Program-made: the position numbers and the translations under genes
Notes under the pieces: model-generated
Seen by the model: only the letters and a program-made list of their open reading frames with translations
Told to the model about the DNA's origin: nothing
Databases searched by the model: none
Origin: Chloroflexota bacterium
GTDB taxonomy: Bacteria; Chloroflexota; Anaerolineae; UBA4142
Reading direction: 5' to 3'
Assembly (NCBI GenBank): GCA_016200825.1
Contig: JACQEA010000235.1
Location: 1-5,013 of the forward strand
DNA length: 5,013 nt
In this document: positions 1-4,815 of the stretch, piece by piece
Layout: each line of letters opens with the position of its first letter
How positions within the stretch are numbered: position 1 is the first letter of the stretch

Positions 1-506
1 CGGAAGGGAAAATTGTTGTCGTCATCTTGCCCGATTCGGGCTCGCGCTATTTGAGTAAATTGTTCAATGACGATTGGATGCGCGACAATCGCTTTATCGA
101 ATATCCGCTCGCGGAAGGACGCGTGGATGATATTGTGCGGCAAAAGAAATTGCGCGTGGTGTGCGCCAAGATCAGCGACACCAAAACGGATGTGATCGCG
201 CGCATGAAACAGTACGACATTTCGCAATTGCCGGTCGTGAATGATCGCGAGGAGTACGTGGGCATGGTGACGGAACTCGATGTGTTGAATCATTTGTTGC
301 GCGAAGAGACGCATCAACCGGATGAAGCGATTCAAGACATCGTCAGCGCGGACGCGGCGACGGCGGTGAATTTAGAAACTCCGCTCGGCGCGTTGTCTGA
401 AATTTTCGCGGCGGGCAAGGTCGCGATCGCGTTGGAAGAAAATCGTGTGGCGGGCATCGTCACCAAAATTGATTTGATTGATTATTTGGCGGGCAGATCA
501 AAGTAA
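1..506 (+). CDS. cbs: Cystathionine beta-synthase-type PLP enzyme, C-terminal part with two CBS domains (5' truncated)
   Basis: The reading frame is open from the left edge (first full codon at 3), so this is the last ~167 residues of a longer protein. It opens with the strand and loop VVVILPDSGSRYLSKLFNDDWM, typical of the end of the fold-type II PLP catalytic domain in cystathionine beta-synthases and CBS-bearing cysteine synthases. Two CBS domains follow: about bases 150-302 (core ISQLPVVN...VGMVTELDVL) and about 333-494 (ending GIVTKIDLIDYL). Family knowledge: the enzyme condenses serine (or O-acetylserine) with homocysteine or sulfide in the cytoplasm, and the CBS pair usually senses adenosyl ligands. 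The PLP lysine and substrate loops lie outside the window, so CBS versus cysteine synthase cannot be decided. The TTG at 27 encodes an internal Leu and is not a start. The stop is TAA at 504-506, and the next gene begins 9 bases later, probably in the same operon. Confidence 0.85.
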   Translation, partial: EGKIVVVILPDSGSRYLSKLFNDDWMRDNRFIEYPLAEGRVDDIVRQKKLRVVCAKISDTKTDVIARMKQYDISQLPVVNDREEYVGMVTELDVLNHLLREETHQPDEAIQDIVSADAATAVNLETPLGALSEIFAAGKVAIALEENRVAGIVTKIDLIDYLAGRSK

Positions 507-515
507 AGGATCGCG

Positions 516-986
516 ATGAACACTCAAAATGATTTGCGCGTGCCGCTGGAATGTCAGAATTGCGGCGCACCTTTGCATCCCTATAAAGAGAGTTGCGACT
601 TTTGCGGCACGCACTATGCGGTACGCACAGAAAATTCGGTAGAAGAAAACGCGCTGCCTGCGGAAGGAGTCGCGCTGTTCGCGAAATTCGGCGACGGTAA
701 ATTGCAAGTCACGCTAACCGAAAATTTGCGCGACGCAATTCCCAAACCACTGCGCGACAAATTATCAGAACCGTCGAGCAATTTTGTAGATGAAATCAAA
801 ACGATCGCGCAGCGACGTTTGATGCGCGCCGGTTTCCGCATCTGGTTTGATATCATTCAGCAACCCGATGGGTCGCTCGCGTTCCAAATCGCGGATCAAA
901 TCTACCCAAGCATTCGCGAGATTCCAGACCCGGAAATCCGAGAACACATTCAACTCGCCGTTGACGAATGGCAGTCTAACCCGTGA
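516..986 (+). CDS. Small zinc-ribbon protein of unknown function
   Basis: This encodes 156 residues. The start ATG at 516 is preceded by AAAGGA at 504-509, partly overlapping the upstream stop codon. Residues 13-30 form a four-cysteine knuckle, CQNC and then CDFC (Cys13, Cys16, Cys27, Cys30), as in rubredoxin-like zinc ribbons (zinc binding inferred). After a short linker, residues ~50-156 form a mixed alpha/beta region without membrane segments, with a LTENLRDAIPKPLRDKL stretch and an acidic C-terminal helix. I do not recognise that domain. The stop TGA (984-986) shares a base with the next ATG, so translation is probably coupled to the PrsW-family protease. Zinc ribbons are sometimes fused to membrane proteins of this kind; here the two are separate, so it may be a soluble partner (inference). 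No catalytic motif is visible. Confidence 0.8.
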   Translation: MNTQNDLRVPLECQNCGAPLHPYKESCDFCGTHYAVRTENSVEENALPAEGVALFAKFGDGKLQVTLTENLRDAIPKPLRDKLSEPSSNFVDEIKTIAQRRLMRAGFRIWFDIIQQPDGSLAFQIADQIYPSIREIPDPEIREHIQLAVDEWQSNP

Positions 987-2164
987 TGAGCAACGCGCCG
1001 GATGGGGCTACGCTTGCCTCACCGCAACCGAACTTGCGCGCACCCACTTTTAGTTTACTGATACTCGTGTTCGCCGCGCTATTATTATTTTGCGGCGCAT
1101 GCTCGGCAATATGTTTTCTCATCACTCCATTTGCATCGGCGCGCGCGGACGCGTTGCAATCGAATGTTGTGTTTGGATCGCTCGCGGGTTTGGGAATTTT
1201 ATTGGGCGGCGCGTTGCTGTGGCAAGGCGCGCGCGCGTATCAGGGACGCGCATCACGCGCGCCCGCGCACGCGTTCCCGCGCGTTTTTATTTTTGCGCTC
1301 GCGTTCGTCGGCGCGATTTTGTTGGGAATCGGCACGCTGGGTTTAGGTTCGTTCGCGGCGTACATTTTTCCGCCGTGGCATTTCATCGCCGCGCTCGCCG
1401 CGCCGCTCGCGATCATCGCGTACGCCGCGCATCGTTTGGGGCGCGCGTCCGAATTGCGTACGCTGTTGGCATCGTTCACGTGGGGCGTGTTGGGCGCGAC
1501 GACACTCGCCTTCATCGGCGAATTGATTGTGTTGGTCGGATTGATTTTCATCGCCGCGATTTTTCTCGCGATCAGTTTCCCAAATTTTAGTGCGGTGGAT
1601 CAATTGCGTCTCTTGGGATTACGCGGCGCGGCGGATGCGAATTTCGCGAGCAATCCGTTGGTCGTGATTGGTTTCATAATTTATTTTGGCGGAATTGTTC
1701 CACCGATTGAAGAAGCGCTCAAAGTTCTCGTCGTCGCGTTTAGTAATCCCAAGCGCACGCGGCAAGCCGACGCGGTCTTGTGGGGAATTAGCGCGGGCGC
1801 AGGTTTTGCGGTGTTGGAAAATTTATTTAACGGCGCGCTCTCGCTCGGCGATTGGGCGACGGTGACGATCATTCGCGTCGGCGCGACGATTATGCACGCG
1901 GCGAATGGCGCGACGATGGGCGAAGCATGGCACGCCGCGCGCGTCGAAGGGAGGTGGATGCATCTTGTAATCGCGTACGGCGCGAGTGTTTTTTTTCACG
2001 CCGCGTGGAATGTCGCCGCGATTCTTGGAAGCAACGCAGTCGGTGGAGGCGCGATCGCGCAAGCCATCGCGCTGATCGCGCTGAGTGGATTGGGCGCGGC
2101 GTGGCTCGCGCGCCGCGTTGGAATTGCGGAACGATTGGCGCGCAGCGCGCCAGCAAGCGAATAA
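986..2164 (+). CDS. PrsW-family intramembrane metalloprotease
   Basis: This is a 392-residue, very hydrophobic protein with roughly nine to ten predicted membrane segments. The PrsW motifs are intact (numbered from ATG 986): EEALK at 242-246, FAVLEN ending at Glu278-Asn279, a histidine at 304 (MHAANG), and FFHAAWN with His338 and Asn342. In the family these glutamates and histidines are thought to form the metal site in the membrane. Bacillus PrsW cleaves the anti-sigma factor RsiW, but most homologues have unknown substrates. ATG 986 overlaps the upstream TGA as TGATG, favouring coupled translation. A GTG at 983 would add one residue and cannot be excluded. The N-terminal ~230 residues are extra membrane segments ahead of the catalytic core. 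DegV follows after 24 bases with no terminator between. The ECF sigma factor and single-pass membrane protein further downstream are possible functional partners (inference). Confidence 0.85.
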   Translation: MSNAPDGATLASPQPNLRAPTFSLLILVFAALLLFCGACSAICFLITPFASARADALQSNVVFGSLAGLGILLGGALLWQGARAYQGRASRAPAHAFPRVFIFALAFVGAILLGIGTLGLGSFAAYIFPPWHFIAALAAPLAIIAYAAHRLGRASELRTLLASFTWGVLGATTLAFIGELIVLVGLIFIAAIFLAISFPNFSAVDQLRLLGLRGAADANFASNPLVVIGFIIYFGGIVPPIEEALKVLVVAFSNPKRTRQADAVLWGISAGAGFAVLENLFNGALSLGDWATVTIIRVGATIMHAANGATMGEAWHAARVEGRWMHLVIAYGASVFFHAAWNVAAILGSNAVGGGAIAQAIALIALSGLGAAWLARRVGIAERLARSAPASE

Positions 2165-2188
2165 AATTTTTTCTTCGCAAAGGAGCGT

Positions 2189-3040
2189 ATGATTAAAATT
2201 GTAACGGATTCAACGGCGAGTCTGTCGGCCGCGCAGTACAAACAAAACGACATCACGGTGATCGCGCAAAAAGCGATCTTTGGCACGACGACGTACCGCG
2301 ATGAGATTGATCTGACGAATGAACAGTTTTACAAAATGCTGACCGAAGGCAAAGTGCATCCAACCACTTCGCAACCATCGGCGGGAGAATTTGAGCAAAT
2401 CTATCAACCATTGTTGGCGGCAGGACACGAAATTGTTTCCATTCATTTGTCCGGGAAATTGAGCGGAACAGTTGCGTCCGCGAATACCGCGAAAACAGAA
2501 TTGGAAACGCAACAAAAAAAATCTGTGCCGATTTCGATTGTGGATACCGGTTGGGTCGCGGGCGCGCTCGGCGTGGTGGCACTGCGCGGCGCGGAAGCCG
2601 CGCGCGCGGGCAAATCGCGCGAGCAAGTGGTCGCGGCGGTGAACGCGGTTGCCGCGAAAATGAATTTGATTTTGATGGTGGACACGCTGGAATATTTACG
2701 CAAGGGCGGACGCATCGGCGGCGCGCAAGCAATGCTCGGCACGATGTTGAATTTCAAACCGTTGCTGGAAATTAAAGGCGGCGTGATCGAACCATTAGGG
2801 CGCGAACGCTCGCGCGCGAAAGCGTTGACGCGGATGGTCGAAGAGTTGGAAGCGCGCGCGGGCACGCGCGCGTTGTATGTGGTCGTTCTGCACGCGCGCG
2901 CGGAAGCGGAAGCGAAAGAGTTGGAAGCGCAAGTCCGCGCGAAATTTAACGTGAAAGAATATTTTTTGAGCGCGATCGGTCCGGCGATTGGCGTGCATTC
3001 CGGTCCGGGCGCGTTGGGCTTGGCATTTTACACGGATTAG
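2189..3040 (+). CDS. DegV family fatty-acid-binding protein (FakB-like)
   Basis: The 283 residues match the full family length (~280). Hallmarks run in order: MIKIVTDSTASL at the N terminus, HPTTSQPS at 57-64, HLSGKLSGT at 86-94, VDTLEYLRKGGRIGG at 164-178, the Arg-containing GRERSRAKAL at 204-213, and IGVHSGPGALG at 267-277. In characterised FakB proteins the TSQPS and SGxxSG regions and the C-terminal His hold the fatty-acid carboxylate or acyl phosphate. The protein presents exogenous or recycled fatty acids to the kinase FakA in the cytoplasm. No FakA (DhaL-like) gene is in the window. The start ATG 2189 follows AAAGGAG at 2179-2185 with a tight 3-base spacer. The short gap from the PrsW gene suggests co-transcription. 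Bound lipid and role are inferred from the family. Confidence 0.93.
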   Translation: MIKIVTDSTASLSAAQYKQNDITVIAQKAIFGTTTYRDEIDLTNEQFYKMLTEGKVHPTTSQPSAGEFEQIYQPLLAAGHEIVSIHLSGKLSGTVASANTAKTELETQQKKSVPISIVDTGWVAGALGVVALRGAEAARAGKSREQVVAAVNAVAAKMNLILMVDTLEYLRKGGRIGGAQAMLGTMLNFKPLLEIKGGVIEPLGRERSRAKALTRMVEELEARAGTRALYVVVLHARAEAEAKELEAQVRAKFNVKEYFLSAIGPAIGVHSGPGALGLAFYTD

Positions 3041-3118
3041 CAGATGGCTGATAGCGCATAGCAGATGGCAATTAGCAAATCAAAAAATGCGATCTGCCGT
3101 ACGCGATTAGCCATTCGC
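3039..3118. repeat. Degenerate 21-base direct repeats with nested inverted repeats
   Basis: Most of the 119-base gap between the DegV and sigma genes is repetitive. Two adjacent 21-base units (3039-3059 and 3060-3080) both start AGCAGATGGC and agree at 16 of 21 positions. Downstream, ATCTGC at 3092-3097 is the complement of GCAGAT at 3061-3066, and ATTAGCCAT at 3106-3114 pairs with ATGGCTGAT at 3044-3052 (one G-T pair), giving a nested fold. The first unit starts inside the DegV stop codon (TAG, 3038-3040). No T-run follows, so it is not a standard terminator. It looks like a dispersed intergenic repeat family of unknown function. Confidence 0.6.
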
Positions 3119-3159
3119 GACACGCGACGAATAGCGCGGCGCGGGGTTATACGTGATAG

Positions 3160-3729
3160 ATGCAACGCGCGCGCGGAGATGAGTTGGAAGCCGAAGAGCA
3201 ACTGATCGAGCGCGCCAAACGCGATGCGACGGCGTTCGGAGAATTGTACGAACGCTACGTGGATCGCATTTACAATTACATTTACTATCGCGTCGGAAAT
3301 CATGCCGACGCGGAAGATTTGGCGGCGCGCGTATTTTATCGCGCGTTAGGAAATATCGCGCGCTATAAACAGCGCGGCGCGCCGTTTGCGGCGTGGTTGT
3401 ATCGCATCGCGCATAATCTGGTCGCGAATTTTCATCGCGATGCGGCGCGGCGGCGCGAAGTGCCTTTGGATGATATCGTCGCTGTCGCGGAAAAACGCGC
3501 GGGACCTTCACAGATTGCCGAACAGAATGAAGACGCGCGCGTGGTGTTGGAAGCGATGCGCGCGTTGCCCGCCGAACGGCAACAGATTGTGATTCTAAAA
3601 TTTTCCGAGGGCTTGTCGAACGCGGAGATTGGCAAGTTGATTGGCCGAAGCGAAGGCGCGATCAAATCGTTGTATCATCGCACGTTGATCGCGTTGCGCG
3701 CGGAATTGGTCAAGCGCGGCGCGGAGTAA
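3160..3729 (+). CDS. RNA polymerase sigma-70 factor, ECF subfamily
   Basis: This encodes 189 residues with the two-domain ECF layout. Region 2 is at ~24-93 (AFGELYERYVDRIYNYIYYRVGN, then DAEDLAARVFYRAL, then PFAAWLYRIAHNLVANFHRD). A linker of ~35 residues follows, then region 4 at ~128-183 with the helix-turn-helix LSNAEIGKLIGRSEGAIKSLYHR. Such factors bind core polymerase and direct it to their own promoters, usually under control of an anti-sigma factor. ATG 3160 directly follows in-frame TGA and TAG codons (3154-3159) but lacks a clear ribosome-binding site. A TTG at 3184 (codon 9) has GGAG at 3175-3178 with 5-base spacing, and the shorter protein would begin much like typical ECF factors, so the true start may be 3184. 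The 129-residue membrane protein gene begins 12 bases after the stop and is the likely regulator. Confidence 0.9.
   Translation: MQRARGDELEAEEQLIERAKRDATAFGELYERYVDRIYNYIYYRVGNHADAEDLAARVFYRALGNIARYKQRGAPFAAWLYRIAHNLVANFHRDAARRREVPLDDIVAVAEKRAGPSQIAEQNEDARVVLEAMRALPAERQQIVILKFSEGLSNAEIGKLIGRSEGAIKSLYHRTLIALRAELVKRGAE
3175..3178 (+). promoter_or_regulatory. Possible ribosome-binding site favouring a TTG start for the sigma factor
   Basis: GGAG lies 5 bases before an in-frame TTG at 3184, which is the better-placed start signal in this gene. The upstream ATG at 3160 has only GCGGGG-like sequence before it. Choosing TTG would remove eight residues (MQRARGDE) that precede the conserved ECF N terminus. 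Confidence 0.4.
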
Positions 3730-3741
3730 GCGAGGGTTGAG

Positions 3742-4131
3742 ATGAGTTCAAACATGATGACCGAAGTTTTAAATTTGCAAGCGAATCAGTTGAACGCGGG
3801 CGCGTCCGCATCGTTAGAAGCGGTGTTGAACGCGCCGCCGGAAGCGCGCGCGGAACTGAGCGCGCTCATGAAACTCGCGGCGCGGATGAAACGGTGGCTG
3901 ATTCCGGTTCGGCCGTCGTCGGCTTATCGCGCGCGCTTGCGCGATGGTCTCCAACTCGCGGCCGGTCATCAGGAAACGCATCGCGCGTTGGTGGAGACGC
4001 GCCCGCGCGTGCCGCAATGGGGGTGGCTCATTGGCGCGGCGGCGCTGGGATCCGCGGCCGGAATTATCGCGATGATTTTGCGGCGGCGCCAAACGCGCAA
4101 AGATGCGTCGGTCGCCGAAAGCGCGCGCTGA
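3742..4131 (+). CDS. Single-pass membrane protein, putative anti-sigma factor
   Basis: This encodes 129 residues. ATG 3742 has GAGG at 3732-3735 six bases upstream. I do not recognise a named family. Residues 1-92 are soluble and mostly helical, with a basic stretch (RPSSAYRARLRDGLQ, 58-72) resembling the segment just before the membrane in many sigma-adjacent regulators. Residues ~93-113 (WGWLIGAAALGSAAGIIAMIL) form one membrane helix, followed by a basic tail RRRQTRK. The protein has no cysteine, so the HxxxCxxC motif of zinc anti-sigma factors is absent. Position right after an ECF sigma gene (12-base gap) plus one membrane helix supports an anti-sigma role by context. One oddity is that the basic tail after the helix would, by the positive-inside rule, favour a cytoplasmic C terminus, which conflicts with the usual N-inside anti-sigma topology. 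The role is therefore tentative. Confidence 0.75.
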   Translation: MSSNMMTEVLNLQANQLNAGASASLEAVLNAPPEARAELSALMKLAARMKRWLIPVRPSSAYRARLRDGLQLAAGHQETHRALVETRPRVPQWGWLIGAAALGSAAGIIAMILRRRQTRKDASVAESAR

Positions 4132-4140
4132 TAATTCTCA

Positions 4141-4176
4141 AGTCCTATTGCGCACAACCGCGTCTTGTCCTATAAT
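4141..4176 (+). promoter_or_regulatory. Promoter of the first pilin gene with conserved upstream box
   Basis: A perfect -10 box, TATAAT, at 4171-4176 lies 17 bases after TTGCGC (4148-4153), a weak -35. The -35 overlaps the 11-base AGTCCTATTGC (4141-4151), which recurs at the same position in the second pilin promoter. Transcription would start near 4183, placing the Shine-Dalgarno at the very 5' end of the mRNA. The promoter begins 10 bases after the stop of the preceding gene, so the pilin can be expressed independently. Confidence 0.7.
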
Positions 4177-4183
4177 TCAAATC

Positions 4184-4192
4184 AAAAGGAGG
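4184..4192 (+). promoter_or_regulatory. Strong Shine-Dalgarno fixing the first pilin start
   Basis: AAAAGGAGG matches the anti-Shine-Dalgarno of 16S rRNA and sits 6 bases before ATG 4199. It decides the start: the frame is open back to 4103, but those 32 extra codons would read through the promoter and remove the short pilin leader. Confidence 0.85.
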
Positions 4193-4198
4193 CAACCC

Positions 4199-4351
4199 AT
4201 GTATCAACTCCGCGAACGTGGTCAAGGTCTTGTTGAGTACGCTTTGATTCTGGTGTTGGTCGCAATCGTTGTCATCGCGATCCTTGCACTATTGGGTCCG
4301 CAAATTGCGAATATCTTTAGCCAGATCACGAGCGGTTTGACTGGAACCTAA
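4199..4351 (+). CDS. Flp/Fap-type (type IVb) pilin, first copy
   Basis: This encodes 50 residues, normal for Flp pilins. The leader MYQLRERG is followed by QGLVEY and a continuous hydrophobic helix (~11-33), then a short tail (GPQIANIFSQITSGLTGT). Cleavage by a prepilin peptidase after Gly8 would put Glu13 at +5 and Tyr14 at +6, the Glu-Tyr pair that defines Flp pilins, and leave a 42-residue mature subunit. Family role: the subunit polymerises into thin surface fibres used for adhesion and is assembled by a Tad-type secretion machine, none of whose components is in this window. The gene has its own promoter, Shine-Dalgarno and terminator. Codons are less GCG-rich than in the neighbours, which may reflect high expression. 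It is 88% identical to the pilin encoded 140 bases downstream. Confidence 0.92.
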   Translation: MYQLRERGQGLVEYALILVLVAIVVIAILALLGPQIANIFSQITSGLTGT

Positions 4352-4369
4352 GATCATTTGGCGCGAAAT

Positions 4370-4414
4370 AAAAATCCAAGCCTGAACAATTTGATTGGGC
4401 TTGGATTTTTTATT
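4370..4414 (+). terminator. Intrinsic terminator after the first pilin
   Basis: AAAAATCCAAGCC (4370-4382) pairs perfectly over 13 bases with 4398-4410, whose T-run continues to 4411. Within the loop, CAAT (4387-4390) can pair with ATTG (4394-4397), lengthening the hairpin past a 4-base bulge. The A-run before and T-run after would allow function in both directions. Confidence 0.88.
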
Positions 4415-4431
4415 GGGGGTCAGCACGCTCC

Positions 4432-4467
4432 AGTCCTATTGCATTCTGGGACAATTCGACTTACAAT
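4432..4467 (+). promoter_or_regulatory. Promoter of the second pilin gene with conserved upstream box
   Basis: TACAAT at 4462-4467 lies 17 bases after TTGCAT (4439-4444), the same geometry as the first pilin promoter. The identical 11-base AGTCCTATTGC occurs at 4432-4442. The predicted start near 4474 again falls on the Shine-Dalgarno. Because a terminator precedes it, this promoter is needed for expression of the second copy. Confidence 0.7.
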
Positions 4468-4473
4468 TCATTC

Positions 4474-4485
4474 AAAAGGAGGTGA
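4474..4485 (+). promoter_or_regulatory. Near-perfect Shine-Dalgarno of the second pilin
   Basis: AAAAGGAGGTGA is complementary to almost the whole 3' end of 16S rRNA. The GGAGG core ends 9 bases before ATG 4492. It is stronger than any other ribosome-binding site in the window and supports a small, abundantly made product. Confidence 0.85.
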
Positions 4486-4491
4486 TACATC

Positions 4492-4644
4492 ATGTATCTA
4501 CCGCGCGAAAAAGGCCAGGGTTTAGTTGAGTATGCATTGATCCTCGTTTTAGTGGCTATCGTTGTTATTGCGATTCTGGCGTTGTTGGGTCCGCAAGTTG
4601 CCAACATCTTCAGCCGCATTACCAGCGGTTTGAGCGGCACGTAG
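4492..4644 (+). CDS. Flp/Fap-type (type IVb) pilin, second copy
   Basis: This encodes 50 residues and ends at TAG 4642-4644. The leader is MYLPREKG, with predicted cleavage after Gly8 and Glu13-Tyr14 at +5/+6 of the mature protein, followed by the same hydrophobic helix and a GPQVANIFSRITSGLSGT tail. It differs from the first copy at six residues (3, 4, 7, 36, 42, 48), and residues 8-35 are identical. Role as for the first copy: subunit of a thin adhesive pilus in the cell envelope. The changes lie in the leader and tail; Gln42 becoming Arg alters surface charge, so the two could be major and minor subunits (inference). It has its own promoter and terminator. The antisense frame across it is a shadow. 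Confidence 0.92.
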   Translation: MYLPREKGQGLVEYALILVLVAIVVIAILALLGPQVANIFSRITSGLSGT

Positions 4645-4663
4645 GATTTCAAAATCCTGGACT

Positions 4664-4694
4664 AGCCCGATCCTTGTGGTCGGGCTTTTTTTTT
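4664..4694 (+). terminator. Intrinsic terminator after the second pilin
   Basis: AGCCCGA (4664-4670) pairs with TCGGGCT (4680-4686). CC/GG can add two inner pairs past a one-base bulge, closing a TTGT loop. Nine T residues follow directly (4686-4694). It begins 20 bases after the stop codon and differs in sequence from the first pilin's terminator. Confidence 0.92.
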
Positions 4695-4713
4695 ATTTTA
4701 CGTTTGAGTAGCT

Positions 4714-4815
4714 TAGGGCGTGTTTGCAAAATCTTTTCGCAGTATTCTAGAGCGTTTGGCAACGAGATTTTTTAACAAAGCAAGCGACAATAAACCTTTT
4801 TGCATACACGCCCTA
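4714..4815. mobile_element. MITE-like element with 18-base terminal inverted repeats
   Basis: The left end TAGGGCGTGTTTGCAAAA (4714-4731) is the inverted complement of 4798-4815 with one mismatch in 18. The 102-base unit has no coding capacity. TA at both outer edges fits a TA target duplication, as made by IS630/Tc1-mariner and some IS5-family transposases. The 66-base interior is not symmetrical and reads like the ends of an insertion sequence joined after loss of the transposase. No transposase gene is nearby, so it would need one supplied elsewhere. Family assignment is open. Confidence 0.65.

Noticed and set aside
1090..1590. 166-codon plus-strand frame inside the PrsW gene
   Set aside because: Its product is an Arg-rich, low-complexity sequence typical of a shifted read through GCGCGC-rich DNA. 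The overlapping frame carries clear PrsW motifs.
2157..2178. GCGAA/TTCGC hairpin with an internal T-run between the PrsW and DegV genes
   Set aside because: The stem is only 5 bases and the T-run lies in the loop rather than after it. The downstream ribosome-binding site follows directly, so it is not a credible terminator.
2210..2865. Several antisense open frames of 138-159 codons across the DegV gene
   Set aside because: They lie opposite a well-conserved gene, have Arg/Ala/Pro-rich products and no ribosome-binding sites. They result from the scarcity of stop codons in GC-rich DNA.
3039..3118. CRISPR array
   Set aside because: The units are adjacent, imperfect and only two in number, with no spacers and no cas genes nearby.
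4103..4198. Upstream extension of the first pilin reading frame
   Set aside because: It overlaps the end of the preceding gene and the promoter, and would bury the prepilin leader. The ATG at 4199 has an ideal Shine-Dalgarno.
4461..4652. Minus-strand frame of 63 codons across the second pilin
   Set aside because: It is the exact antisense of a recognisable Flp pilin and has no start signal of its own.
4644..4657. GGATTT/AAATCC palindrome after the second pilin stop
   Set aside because: Its loop would be too small, and a proper terminator follows within a few bases.
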